A stretch of DNA of 22,939 bases from JADFUS01 sp964600025 (GCA_964600025.1 CAZRHJ010000033.1:1-22939); one strand, 5' to 3'. Shown: positions 1-8,106, counted from the first letter of the stretch. The notes: a model not told the origin generated them from the letters alone. Translations and numbers: made by a program.

Positions 1-75
1 TACTGGCGTACGTGAGTTATGAGTATCGGCGAAATAGACAAGATAGGCGAGTTTCATTTTTAGCGGACAATACTA
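1..75 (-). repeat. Dispersed repeat copy A, with palindromic insert, cut by the window start
   Basis: Read on the minus strand, this copy starts with TATTGTCCGCTAAAAATG, continues through GAAACTCGCCTATCTTGTC and ends in the centre of a palindrome (CTCACGTACGCCAGTA) at base 1. The same sequence with few changes is at 13436-13510 and 22876-22939. It overlaps the end of gltX: the last codons and the TAA stop (60-62) lie inside the repeat. It runs in the same direction as gltX. No open reading frame or transposase is associated with it. Confidence 0.85.
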
Positions 76-1595
76 TTTATTTTTGCAATAGCGTTGTCGA
101 TACGTTTGGCTGCCTCGCTAACTCCAACTACATCAATAATATCGAAGATACTTGGGCCTTTGCTTTCGCCAACCAAAACTAATCTAAGAGTATTCATAAC
201 TTGTCCCATTGGGAGTTCGTTTTGTTTAATCCAGTCGTGAACCATACTTTCTGCAACTTGTGCGTCGTAGTTTTCCATAGAACATAGTAGCTCTTTAACA
301 CTTACAATGTGTTTAGGGTTGTCGTTTTTCCAGAATTTAGCAACTACTTTTTCGTCATAACTTTCTGGTGCAACAAAGAAATAGTCTGATAAGTTCCAAA
401 GGTCTGATACAAATGTTGCTCTATCTTTGACAAGTGCAACAACTTTCACAATCTTGTCGTGAGCGGCAGTAATTGCTTTTTCAGTTAAGATATGTTCAAA
501 TTCTTTTGCTAAAACTTCGTTGTCAGCTTGTTTGATATATTGAGCATTAAACCATTTTGCTTTTTCGAAATCAAAACGTGAACCAGATTTACCCACTTTT
601 TCGATTTTGAAAAGTTGGATTAATTCTTCCATTGTCATAATTTCTTGGTCGTTGCCGGGGTTCCAGCCAAGTAGAGCAAGCATATTAATAAATGCTTCTG
701 CTATATAGCCATCTTCACGGTAACCTCTCGAAACTTCGCCAGTTGGTGCGTTCCATTGTAGTGGAAACACTGGAAAGCCTAATTTGTCTCCATCACGTTT
801 GCTTAATTTTCCTTTTCCACTTGGTTTGAGAAGTAGAGGAAGGTGTGCGAACTCTGGTTGAGAATCGCTCCAACCAAATGCTTTGTAAAGCATATAGTGA
901 AGAGGAAGAGAAGGCAACCATTCTTCGCCACGTATCACGTGAGAAATTTCCATCAAATGGTCATCAACAATGTTTGCAAGATGGTAAGTTGGAAGTTGGT
1001 CTACTGCCTTGTAAAGGACTTTGTCGTCCAAAGTAGAAGTGTTTACGCTCATTTTTTCACGTACAATATCTGTCATTTCTACTATTTCATTTTCAGGCAT
1101 TTTGAAACGTACTACCCAGTGATTTTCTTCTTTCAAACGGCGTTGTACTTCTTCTTCTGACAAAGATAGTGAAGTAGGAAGTGTTTCACGAACGCTATAA
1201 TTATAAGAGAATGTTTCGTTACGCTCTTCGTATTTAGTTCTCAGTGCATCAAGTTCCTCAGACGTGTCGAATGCATAATACGCCCAGCCACTTTCTACTA
1301 ATTGTTTGGCGTATTTTAGATAAATTTCTTTTCTTTCGCTCTGGCGGTAAGGTGCGTGAGGACCACCAACAGATACGCCCTCGTCAATTTGGATACCACA
1401 CCATTGGAGTGCCTCTATAATATAGTCTTCTGCTCCTTCAACAAAACGTTGAGAGTCAGTGTCTTCGATACGAAGAATGAATTTGCCACCGTGTTGGCGA
1501 GCAAACAAATAGTTGTATAGTGCTGTACGAACACCACCAATGTGCAAAGCCCCAGTAGGACTTGGAGCAAAACGTACTCTTATTTCTTTATTCAT
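60..1595 (-). CDS. gltX: Glutamyl-tRNA synthetase
   Basis: This cytoplasmic class I aminoacyl-tRNA synthetase charges tRNA-Glu with glutamate (and possibly tRNA-Gln where an amidotransferase exists). The 511-residue length is usual. The nucleotide-binding HIGH motif is HIGG at residues 18-21, after RFAPSPTGAL, and the KMSKS loop is KLSKR at 263-267. The Rossmann core occupies about the first 320 residues and the helical anticodon-binding region follows. It is the last gene of a minus-strand run: its ATG lies one base after the TAA of the SIMPL-domain gene (TAAAATG), so the two are probably translated together. The final residues SIVR and the stop are encoded by the start of repeat copy A, which suggests that repeat insertion rewrote the extreme C terminus. 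Identity is very secure. Confidence 0.97.
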   Translation of the reverse strand: MNKEIRVRFAPSPTGALHIGGVRTALYNYLFARQHGGKFILRIEDTDSQRFVEGAEDYIIEALQWCGIQIDEGVSVGGPHAPYRQSERKEIYLKYAKQLVESGWAYYAFDTSEELDALRTKYEERNETFSYNYSVRETLPTSLSLSEEEVQRRLKEENHWVVRFKMPENEIVEMTDIVREKMSVNTSTLDDKVLYKAVDQLPTYHLANIVDDHLMEISHVIRGEEWLPSLPLHYMLYKAFGWSDSQPEFAHLPLLLKPSGKGKLSKRDGDKLGFPVFPLQWNAPTGEVSRGYREDGYIAEAFINMLALLGWNPGNDQEIMTMEELIQLFKIEKVGKSGSRFDFEKAKWFNAQYIKQADNEVLAKEFEHILTEKAITAAHDKIVKVVALVKDRATFVSDLWNLSDYFFVAPESYDEKVVAKFWKNDNPKHIVSVKELLCSMENYDAQVAESMVHDWIKQNELPMGQVMNTLRLVLVGESKGPSIFDIIDVVGVSEAAKRIDNAIAKINSIVR

Positions 1596-1596
1596 T

Positions 1597-2322
1597 TTAT
1601 TTAATATGATAATCCAATCTCATAGTTATATTGGCTTTTTTGTTTTTTGAAGAAGTGTTGTAAGCTCCTCCCCAAGTGTAAGCCTCACTTGAATTTGTTG
1701 CAACAATCTGGAAAACACCCATACGAGCTGATGCTAATTTGCCAATTTTAGAGTGAGCTTCCTCTGCAATGCTTTCTGCACGAGAATATGCGTCTTTTGT
1801 AGCCATTTCTATTATCTCTAATTTCAGTTCATCAAGCTTAGTGTAGAAATATTGAGGCATTTGAGAGTCAATGTTCACACCATTAATCATAAGTTCTGTA
1901 ATGTCACGAGAAAGGGTTTCTACTTTATCCACTTCGGTAGATTCAATCTTGATTGTTTGTTCCAGAAGATAACCATTTTTTCTTTCTCCTACATAATTTC
2001 CGTTGTTGTAGATGGGTTCACGATTCTCGTAGTTACTTACAAAACTAAAAACTATTTCTTCGTTTTTAATACCTTTTTTTGCAAGATACTCTTGAACTTG
2101 TTTTTTGTCTTTTTCTAATCTTTGGTAGCCTTCTGCAAGAGAGGCACTCGAAACGCTTAGTTTACCTTCCCAAACAATCAAATCCGAAACAAATTCTTTT
2201 TCGCCAAGTCCTGTAACAGAAATTTTATCGTTAATACTATAACGATGTTTAAATCCTCCTACGAGAATTAGTGCTACCAATATTGCTCCTACAACATAGA
2301 TAACTGCTTTTTTGTCAATCAT
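1597..2322 (-). CDS. SIMPL-domain (DUF541) membrane-anchored protein
   Basis: The 241-residue protein begins with a short cytoplasmic stretch and a hydrophobic segment at about residues 7-24 (VIYVVGAILVALILVGG), which is a signal anchor or uncleaved signal. The rest resembles the SIMPL/DUF541 family: ISVTGLGEKEFVSDL near the start, a long charged helix, a central region with an unpaired-repeat feel, and a conserved ending with SEAYTWGGAYNTSSKNKKANITMRL in broken form. Family members are periplasmic or surface proteins of largely unknown role, some linked to stress or to binding partners. It sits 36 bases after ychF and one base before gltX, so it belongs to the same transcript. No catalytic residues can be named. 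The family assignment is firm and the function unknown. Confidence 0.8.
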   Translation of the reverse strand: MIDKKAVIYVVGAILVALILVGGFKHRYSINDKISVTGLGEKEFVSDLIVWEGKLSVSSASLAEGYQRLEKDKKQVQEYLAKKGIKNEEIVFSFVSNYENREPIYNNGNYVGERKNGYLLEQTIKIESTEVDKVETLSRDITELMINGVNIDSQMPQYFYTKLDELKLEIIEMATKDAYSRAESIAEEAHSKIGKLASARMGVFQIVATNSSEAYTWGGAYNTSSKNKKANITMRLDYHIK

Positions 2323-2358
2323 AATAGTTAATGTTTTTAATTAATGTGTTGTTTTCTG

Positions 2359-3459
2359 CTAAACGTTAAAACGGAAGTGCATAATATCTCCGTCTTGAAC
2401 GATATATTCTTTACCCTCAATAGCTATTTTCCCAGCATCTCTACAAGCACTTTCGCTACCAAGAGATATGTAATCTTCATATTTAATAACTTCTGCACGG
2501 ATAAATCCTTTTTCAAAATCGGTGTGGATAACACCTGCTGCACCGGGTGCTTTTGTGCCACGAGTATAAGTCCAAGCGTGGGTTTCTTGTACCCCAGTTG
2601 TGAAATATGTTTCTAACTGCAATAGTGAATACGCCTCACGAATCAAACGGCTAACGCCAGATTCTTCCAAACCAATATCTTGAAGGAACATTTGACGTTC
2701 CTCGTAAGTTTCTAACTCAGCAATATCTGCCTCGATAGCTGCTGCAACTACAAGTACCCTTGCATCTTCATCTTTCACAGCTTCACGAACTTTCTCAACA
2801 TATTGATTTCCGTTCAAAGCACTATTTTCATCAACATTACAAACATACAAAACAGGTTTGTTAGTCAATAAGTTTAGTTCTTTGACAAGTTTTGCATCTA
2901 CGTCATCTACTGGAACTGTACGGGCTGAAAGTCCTTTCAAAAGGGCTTCCTCGTAACGAGCCAAAATATCATACATACGTTTTGCAACTTTATCTCCACC
3001 AGTTTGAGCTTGTTTTTTGACTTTCAAAATTCGTGCCTGAACACTCTCTAAGTCTTTAAGCTGTAATTCAATATCAATAATTTCTTTATCTCTAACTGGG
3101 TTTATTGAACCATCAACGTGAGTAATATTGTCATTTTCAAAACAGCGTAAAACGTGGATAATAGCATCTGTTTCACGAATATTTGCCAAAAACTTGTTTC
3201 CAAGTCCTTCGCCTTTCGATGCACCTTTAACCAAACCTGCAATATCCACAATCTCGATAGTTGTTGGGATAATTTTTTTAGGGTGGTCAATTCCTGCCAA
3301 ACGATTAAGTCTTTCGTCTGGGACTGTTATAACTCCGACGTTTGGTTCGATTGTACAAAAAGGGAAGTTAGCTGCCTGAGCTTTTGCATTAGACAACGAA
3401 TTAAATAGGGTTGATTTTCCGACGTTGGGCAAACCAACGATACCGCATTGTAAAGCCAT
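2359..3459 (-). CDS. ychF: Redox-regulated ATPase / GTP-binding protein YchF
   Basis: This cytoplasmic Obg-family P-loop NTPase (OLA1/YchF) binds ribosomes and is linked to translation and oxidative stress control. At 366 residues it is the normal size. The P-loop is GLPNVGKS at residues 9-16 and the switch II motif is DIAG at 72-75, followed by the glycine-rich GASKGEGLGNKF. The usual NKxD specificity motif is replaced by NVDE at 208-211, the family hallmark that favours ATP over GTP. A coiled-coil arm lies at about 125-180 and a TGS domain fills roughly the last 85 residues, ending in GDIMHFRFNV. It starts 18 bases after bioB, which makes an operon of biotin synthase with translation genes; this probably reflects position rather than function. 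Confidence 0.96.
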   Translation of the reverse strand: MALQCGIVGLPNVGKSTLFNSLSNAKAQAANFPFCTIEPNVGVITVPDERLNRLAGIDHPKKIIPTTIEIVDIAGLVKGASKGEGLGNKFLANIRETDAIIHVLRCFENDNITHVDGSINPVRDKEIIDIELQLKDLESVQARILKVKKQAQTGGDKVAKRMYDILARYEEALLKGLSARTVPVDDVDAKLVKELNLLTNKPVLYVCNVDENSALNGNQYVEKVREAVKDEDARVLVVAAAIEADIAELETYEERQMFLQDIGLEESGVSRLIREAYSLLQLETYFTTGVQETHAWTYTRGTKAPGAAGVIHTDFEKGFIRAEVIKYEDYISLGSESACRDAGKIAIEGKEYIVQDGDIMHFRFNV

Positions 3460-3477
3460 TTATATTTTATTATTATT

Positions 3478-4446
3478 TTAGTCCTCAAAATTTATTTCCA
3501 AACCAAGTCTTTCGAACATTTGTTTGTCTGTGTTAGAATCTGCACCAACAGTAGTTAGTAAATCTCCAATCATTGCTGCATCTACGCCATATTGTAGTGC
3601 TTTTTCTTGAACTTCTGCAAACAAAACTCTGCCACCTGCAAATCTAACTCTTGCCTCTGGGTTGATTAGTTTGAAAAGTGCGAAACTTGTCAAAAGTTCT
3701 TCTGCACTCATAGGTTCTGTTCCTTCGAGTGGAGTTCCTTTGATAGGGTTAAGTACGTTTATAGGCATAGATTTAACGCCTAATTCACGTAGAGTAAGAG
3801 CCAAATCAATACGGTCTTTCATACTCTCGCCCATACCGATAATCCCACCACTACAAACCTCCATACCCAAACTTTGAGCAAAACGGATAGTTTCGATTTT
3901 TTCTTCTATGGTGTGAGTTGTACACAAATTTGCAAAATTTAGTGGAGATGTTTCGAGATTACAGTGGTAACGTTTTACTCCGCTTTCCGATAATTGTTTC
4001 ATTTGGTCGTAATTAAGTAGTCCAAGACTTGCACACATATACAGACCTGTTTTGTCAATAACTTCTTTGTAAATATCGCACAATTTGTTTAGGTCTTCGC
4101 CCTCTACACTTCTGCCACTTGTTACCAACGAAAATTTGCGAACCTTGCTATCCTTAACTCTCTGAGCCATTTCCATTACAGCGTCTTTGTTCACAAGAGG
4201 ATATACCTCGGCGTTAGTGTTATGGAATTTTGACTGAGAACACCATTTGCAATCTTCGCTACATTTGCCACTACGTGCATTCATAATTGAGCAAGTGTCC
4301 AAAGTATTATCATAAAAATATTTGCGAATACGACCTGCAAGTTCCCAAACTTCTTGTTGATTTTCTCGTTTAGACAACTCCATAGCATCTGCCTGAGTTA
4401 ATCTATATCCATTTTTTAGGTATCTTTCTAATTTTTTAAACTCCAT
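3478..4446 (-). CDS. bioB: Biotin synthase
   Basis: This radical SAM enzyme inserts sulfur into dethiobiotin, the last step of biotin synthesis. The start chosen is the ATG at 4446 (MEFKKLERYL), giving 322 residues. An upstream in-frame start at 4515 would add 23 residues but would run across the 34-base gap and into bioF on the other strand. The radical SAM [4Fe-4S] cluster is bound by CSEDCKWC, Cys62, Cys66 and Cys69 in this numbering, and the auxiliary [2Fe-2S] ligands are expected in the barrel (for example within MCASLG and YHCNLETS). VRFAGGR near the C terminus is also typical. It is divergent from bioF and leads the run bioB-ychF-SIMPL-gltX. Confidence 0.96.
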   Translation of the reverse strand: MEFKKLERYLKNGYRLTQADAMELSKRENQQEVWELAGRIRKYFYDNTLDTCSIMNARSGKCSEDCKWCSQSKFHNTNAEVYPLVNKDAVMEMAQRVKDSKVRKFSLVTSGRSVEGEDLNKLCDIYKEVIDKTGLYMCASLGLLNYDQMKQLSESGVKRYHCNLETSPLNFANLCTTHTIEEKIETIRFAQSLGMEVCSGGIIGMGESMKDRIDLALTLRELGVKSMPINVLNPIKGTPLEGTEPMSAEELLTSFALFKLINPEARVRFAGGRVLFAEVQEKALQYGVDAAMIGDLLTTVGADSNTDKQMFERLGLEINFED

Positions 4447-4452
4447 TTTTAT

Positions 4453-4460
4453 TATCTTTA
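4453..4460 (+). promoter_or_regulatory. Possible -7 box for bioF within the bioB/bioF gap
   Basis: TATCTTTA matches the Bacteroidota -7 consensus TAnnTTTG except at the last base and is 20 bases before the bioF ATG. No TTTG is seen at the expected -33 distance, which would fall inside bioB. The whole gap between the divergent starts is only 34 bases, so the promoters of the two genes must overlap each other's coding ends. No BirA-type operator was recognised. Confidence 0.35.
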
Positions 4461-4480
4461 CGCCATAAAAAGGCATTAAT

Positions 4481-5644
4481 ATGAAAAATCTAATTGAAAG
4501 TTTGAAACAAGACAATGCTTATCGTGAGCTTTTGTCTGTTTCTGCACTGCAAAAATACATAATTTCGGGCAATAAACAATACATAAATTTCTCTTCTAAC
4601 GACTATTTAGGTTTGACAGACACCGAATTACAAAAAAAATTCCTTGCAACGCTTGATTTTGACAGTATTTTTATGCTTGGCAACCCTTCTTCGAGATTGG
4701 TAACGGGAAATTCTTATTGTTATGAATTATTAGAACAAACTATTGCAACTTTGTTCCAAAAACCTTCGTCTTTGGTGTTGAGTTGTGGTTTTATGCTAAA
4801 TTCTGGGGTGCTTCCTGCACTTTGTCAGTCAGATGATTTGATTATAGCAGACAAATTGGTTCACGCAAGTATAATTGATGGACTCAAACTTTGTAAATGC
4901 AAATGGACAAGATTTTTGCATAATGATATGGATTCTTTGGAGAAAATTTTGAAAAAAGAGTCCTCTAATTACAAAAATATTTATGTTGTTACGGAGTCTA
5001 TTTTTTCGATGGACGGAGATGTTGCACACTTAGAACAAATAGTGGAGTTGAAGCGTAAATATGGTTTCAAAATTTATCTTGATGAGGCTCACGCTTTTGG
5101 TGTGAGGGGCAGAAGAGGTTGTGGCGTAGCAGAGGAGCGTGATTTGTTGCAAGATATTGATTATCTTGTTGTTACAATGGGAAAAGCTATTGCTTCGCAG
5201 GGAGCGTTTATAGTTTGTGATAGTCTTACTCGTGAGGTGTTGATAAATAGAATGCGAACATTGATATTCTCTACCGCTATCCCTAATATTTCGCTTTTGT
5301 GGAGTAATTTTATAATTTCACAACTGCCTAATCTTTATGATAAAAGACAAAAACTAATGGAGTTATCAACAAAGTTATCAACACTTGTAAACGCTAATGT
5401 TAATAACTTTTCTAACTCTTCGCATATCATACCAATAGTTATTGGCGACAACGCTTCGACTGTGAAGATATCTAAAACGCTCAAAGAATTGGGTTATTGG
5501 GTGTCTGCAATTCGCTATCCAACCGTTGCAAAAGGGGGCGAAAGACTTAGAATTTCGCTTACGAGTGCAATGGACGATTTGGACATAGAAAACTTATACA
5601 CAAACCTAAAAAAAGTTGCTGAGGAAAATGGAATACAGTTATAA
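4481..5644 (+). CDS. bioF: 8-amino-7-oxononanoate synthase (or close alpha-oxoamine synthase)
   Basis: This PLP enzyme condenses pimeloyl-ACP (or -CoA) with L-alanine to give 8-amino-7-oxononanoate, the first ring-forming step of biotin synthesis. It has 387 residues, as usual for the family. Visible signatures are FSSNDYLGL at 37-45, the PLP-stacking and binding region with DEAHAFGVRG at 201-210 (Asp201 and His204), and the Schiff-base lysine in MGKAIASQGAF (Lys235). The C-terminal domain carries RLRISLTSAM. It is the first gene of bioF-bioG-bioC: bioG begins inside its last codons. Other alpha-oxoamine synthases such as KBL look similar, but the neighbours settle it as BioF. Confidence 0.94.
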   Translation: MKNLIESLKQDNAYRELLSVSALQKYIISGNKQYINFSSNDYLGLTDTELQKKFLATLDFDSIFMLGNPSSRLVTGNSYCYELLEQTIATLFQKPSSLVLSCGFMLNSGVLPALCQSDDLIIADKLVHASIIDGLKLCKCKWTRFLHNDMDSLEKILKKESSNYKNIYVVTESIFSMDGDVAHLEQIVELKRKYGFKIYLDEAHAFGVRGRRGCGVAEERDLLQDIDYLVVTMGKAIASQGAFIVCDSLTREVLINRMRTLIFSTAIPNISLLWSNFIISQLPNLYDKRQKLMELSTKLSTLVNANVNNFSNSSHIIPIVIGDNASTVKISKTLKELGYWVSAIRYPTVAKGGERLRISLTSAMDDLDIENLYTNLKKVAEENGIQL

Positions 5645-6293
5645 AAATAATAACAACAAAAAACTAATAGTTTTCTTTTTGGGTTGGTCTTGCGACCAAA
5701 ACACGTTGCGAGGATTTGATGTTGAGGATTTTGATATTCTGTCTGTTTTTGATTATCGAGATATGAATTCTGATTTCTTGAATATTACAAAATCCTACGA
5801 CAAAGTTATTGTTTTGGCGTGGTCTTTTGGAGTTTGGGCAGCAGAACAGTCTTTTTCTGAAATTTCAAATCTGTGTGGGAGTATTGCTATAAACGGAACA
5901 CCACTTCCAATTAACGACCAATATGGTATTGTTCCAAAAATCTATGATTTTACGCTCAAAAACATTAAAAGGCGAGGGATAGATGATTTTAATAAGCGAA
6001 TGTGTGGGGATAATATTGTAGATTTTTGTCCTTCTCAGCGTTCATTTGAACAGCAATATGAAGAGCTTGAAGTGCTTAAAATCAACGCATTAAATAGTTC
6101 TTTGAGTGATTTTGTGTGGGATTGGGCAATAGTTGGAGAATTAGATTTGATATTTCCACCCCAAAATATGTTTAATTATTGGATAAAAAACAGTAAATTT
6201 GCAGCGATAAAATTACCTTTACCACATTTTCCATTTTCGGAATTTGGAATAAAAGAATTAAAAAAGCTGATTCAAAATGTCGCCCTACAATAA
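5628..6293 (+). CDS. bioG: Pimeloyl-[ACP] methyl ester esterase, BioG type
   Basis: BioG (DUF452 family) removes the methyl group from pimeloyl-ACP methyl ester, ending the BioC-primed fatty-acid detour. It does the work of BioH but is unrelated in close sequence. The 221-residue alpha/beta hydrolase has the nucleophile elbow AWSFG (Ser66), a likely acid in GELDLIFPP (Asp173) and a late histidine in LPLPHFPF (His200). The early FLGWSCD is characteristic of BioG. The chosen ATG at 5628 follows GAGGAAA and overlaps the end of bioF by 17 bases; a TTG 12 bases upstream is possible but less likely. Its end overlaps bioC by 17 bases, so translation of the three genes is probably coupled. Confidence 0.9.
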   Translation: MEYSYKNNNNKKLIVFFLGWSCDQNTLRGFDVEDFDILSVFDYRDMNSDFLNITKSYDKVIVLAWSFGVWAAEQSFSEISNLCGSIAINGTPLPINDQYGIVPKIYDFTLKNIKRRGIDDFNKRMCGDNIVDFCPSQRSFEQQYEELEVLKINALNSSLSDFVWDWAIVGELDLIFPPQNMFNYWIKNSKFAAIKLPLPHFPFSEFGIKELKKLIQNVALQ

Positions 6294-7059
6294 GGAACTT
6301 ATAAGAAAAAGATTTGCAAAGCACCTTTCGGAGTACAATCGTCGTTCGGTTGTGCAACTCGAAATATGTATGCGTATGCAAAAATTACTTTCTAAGTTCT
6401 TGGATTATGATTTTGTAAATTCGGGCAAAGCCTATGAGATTGGTGCAGGAACTGGTTTTTTGACAAAAATCCTTCTGAACGAATTTCCAACAGCCAAATG
6501 GCTTGTTAATGATTTGGTGGAGGAAACAAAATCCTACCTAAACAATATTATTGTTTGTAGTGAGGCAAATTCGGTAGAATGTGTATTTAACGATGCCGAA
6601 AATGAGCCAATGCCTATGGATTTGAGATTGATAGCATCTGCGTCGGCTGTTCAATGGTTTGATTCCTTGCCAAACTTTATAGAAAACTCTTTTGCTAATC
6701 TCCAAAAAGGAGGATATTTGGTGTTTTCTACTTTTGGAGAACAAAATTTTAGTCAAATAAAACAACTTACAGGTGTTTCGACAATGAGTTATCACACACA
6801 GCAGGAAGTTTTGGATTTTGCACGTAAATCTAATTTTGAGGTGCTTTTCTCTGAGGCTTATACTACGGATATGTTTTTCAAAAATCCTTATGAGGTGCTG
6901 AGATATATCAAAGAAACTGGTATAAATGGAAATAGTAATATGACTTGGACTAAATCTATCTTTGAGGATTTTTGCAAGGATTATACCAAAATGTTTTCTA
7001 CTACTAAGGGGGTAACGCTCACATATCAACCTCTTATTTTTGTTCTTAGGAAAAACTAA
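6277..7059 (+). CDS. bioC: Malonyl-[ACP] O-methyltransferase
   Basis: BioC methylates the free carboxyl of malonyl-ACP with S-adenosylmethionine, so that the fatty acid synthase can extend it to pimeloyl-ACP methyl ester. The 260-residue protein starts with a helix containing KRFAKHLSEYNRRSVVQ, a pattern typical of BioC (RF...A..Y...A.vQ). SAM motif I is EIGAGTG at 54-60, and the post-motif region has the class I methyltransferase pattern SASAVQWFDSLPNF typical of BioC. It overlaps bioG by 17 bases and is followed by a weak hairpin terminator. Together with BioG it shows that this organism makes pimelate by the BioC route. Confidence 0.93.
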   Translation: MSPYNKELIRKRFAKHLSEYNRRSVVQLEICMRMQKLLSKFLDYDFVNSGKAYEIGAGTGFLTKILLNEFPTAKWLVNDLVEETKSYLNNIIVCSEANSVECVFNDAENEPMPMDLRLIASASAVQWFDSLPNFIENSFANLQKGGYLVFSTFGEQNFSQIKQLTGVSTMSYHTQQEVLDFARKSNFEVLFSEAYTTDMFFKNPYEVLRYIKETGINGNSNMTWTKSIFEDFCKDYTKMFSTTKGVTLTYQPLIFVLRKN

Positions 7060-7063
7060 AAAT

Positions 7064-7083
7064 CATCAAACTGTTTGATTTTT
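7064..7083 (+). terminator. Weak terminator after bioC
   Basis: ATCAAA and TTTGAT (7065-7070 and 7074-7079) form a 6-base stem over a CTG loop, followed by a short T run to 7083. The A-rich left side and the T run could extend the stem across a small bulge. The hairpin is weak and its right arm also supplies the -33 TTTG of the next promoter, so some read-through is likely. Confidence 0.5.
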
Positions 7084-7104
7084 CTCAAAAAAACAGTATC
7101 TTCG
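7074..7104 (+). promoter_or_regulatory. Bacteroidota-type promoter of the lipoprotein-pyrH-frr operon
   Basis: TTTG at 7074-7077 and TATCTTCG at 7097-7104 are separated by 19 bases, which fits the -33/-7 layout (TTTG, TAnnTTTG) of the Bacteroidota housekeeping sigma factor. The start codon is about 20 bases after the -7 box. The -33 box lies within the bioC terminator. Confidence 0.65.
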
Positions 7105-7123
7105 TACGATAAAATATATATAA

Positions 7124-8095
7124 ATGAAAATGTTTAAAATTTTATTGAAATTATCTGTTGTTTTCTTTGTGATAGTAGCTTGTGTTCCACAAAAACGCTA
7201 CTATGAGGTTGAGGCTAAATACAAAACATATAAATCACAAAGACAAAAGGATTCTACTGATTTAGAGTTTTTTCGCAAACGAAACGGTGAGCAACTTATG
7301 CACTTAATGTCTTTGAGAGAGGACAGTATTCGTTATCACTATGCTTATGATAGTTTGATGAATATATATCATCAAACAACTACTACTGGCTCAATGGAGA
7401 TAGCAAATATTCGCCGTCAGCTTGATGATAAGGATTTGGAGGTTAAACAAAAACAGGCAAAAAGTCAGTTAATCGTCAATGCTTTTAATTCTGTGAATGT
7501 TGAGGCTAATGCAATATACAAACAACTTAACCGATATATTTATAAATACGAAAGTAGGGGAGCGAGGATTTATAGTTCAAATTGGACTATTACAATTAGT
7601 TTACCAGACGATTTGATGTTTGATAACAATGATTTTAAAACACTAAGTAGCGACGGTAAAAATATTGTTTCGTCAGTTGCAGGACTTTTGAACAGTAATA
7701 CAAATTTTCAAATGGATATTGCGGAGGACTCAAAATCTCGTTTTGAAACAATAGTATCTGATACGATAGTTACTTACAAAGCTGTTGATACATTGTATCA
7801 TACCATTAAAGCCATTGACACTACACAATTAGATACAATAGTACCGATACAGTACGAGGTTGAGCGTTTTAGGATTGGACAAAAAGAAAATAAAATATAC
7901 TTCCCTGCTTCGATGCAGAGAGGTAGTGCAATAGTTGGTTATTTGGAGGGTGCGGATAGTTATCCTCTGAAAGACCTAACATATTTTGGTAAAATAATAG
8001 TAAGAAAGCAAAGAGAGTATGGCACGTCTAATGGTATGGAAATCATTATTACCCCAAAAATCAAATCTTTGCTAAAAACTGTTGGTGCGTTATAA
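7124..8095 (+). CDS. Envelope lipoprotein with a degenerate OmpA-like C-terminal domain
   Basis: The 323-residue protein has a lipoprotein signal: a hydrophobic stretch ending VIVAC with Cys20 as the lipid site, followed by VPQKRYYEVEAKY, a start common in Bacteroidota OmpA-family lipoproteins. Residues 25-140 are charged and likely coiled coil. From about 152 the sequence follows the OmpA C-terminal fold: SLPDDLMFDNNDF, then SSDGKNIVSSVAGLLNSN, and finally QRGSAIVGYLEG and MEIIITPKI. The peptidoglycan-binding GHTD stretch is lost (MDIAEDS), while an arginine (Arg266) remains near the second binding position. About 50 residues rich in Thr and Asp (207-255) are inserted in the middle. It is probably an inner-leaflet outer-membrane protein with altered or no peptidoglycan binding. 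It is 11 bases upstream of pyrH. A second ATG (M3) is possible. Confidence 0.65.
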   Translation: MKMFKILLKLSVVFFVIVACVPQKRYYEVEAKYKTYKSQRQKDSTDLEFFRKRNGEQLMHLMSLREDSIRYHYAYDSLMNIYHQTTTTGSMEIANIRRQLDDKDLEVKQKQAKSQLIVNAFNSVNVEANAIYKQLNRYIYKYESRGARIYSSNWTITISLPDDLMFDNNDFKTLSSDGKNIVSSVAGLLNSNTNFQMDIAEDSKSRFETIVSDTIVTYKAVDTLYHTIKAIDTTQLDTIVPIQYEVERFRIGQKENKIYFPASMQRGSAIVGYLEGADSYPLKDLTYFGKIIVRKQREYGTSNGMEIIITPKIKSLLKTVGAL

Positions 8096-8106
8096 ATAAT
8101 AGAACA

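Noticed and set aside
843..1160. Plus-strand open frames opposite gltX
   Set aside because: They lie wholly inside the secure gltX gene, are rich in Phe, Cys and His in antisense style, and have no start signal.
4453..4480. BirA operator or riboswitch between bioB and bioF
   Set aside because: The gap has only 34 bases; the GCC...GGC pair at 4462-4474 is too short and no known operator pattern fits.
6538..7029. Minus-strand 163-residue open frame opposite bioC
   Set aside because: It is fully inside bioC, with no recognisable domain and no promoter; an antisense shadow.
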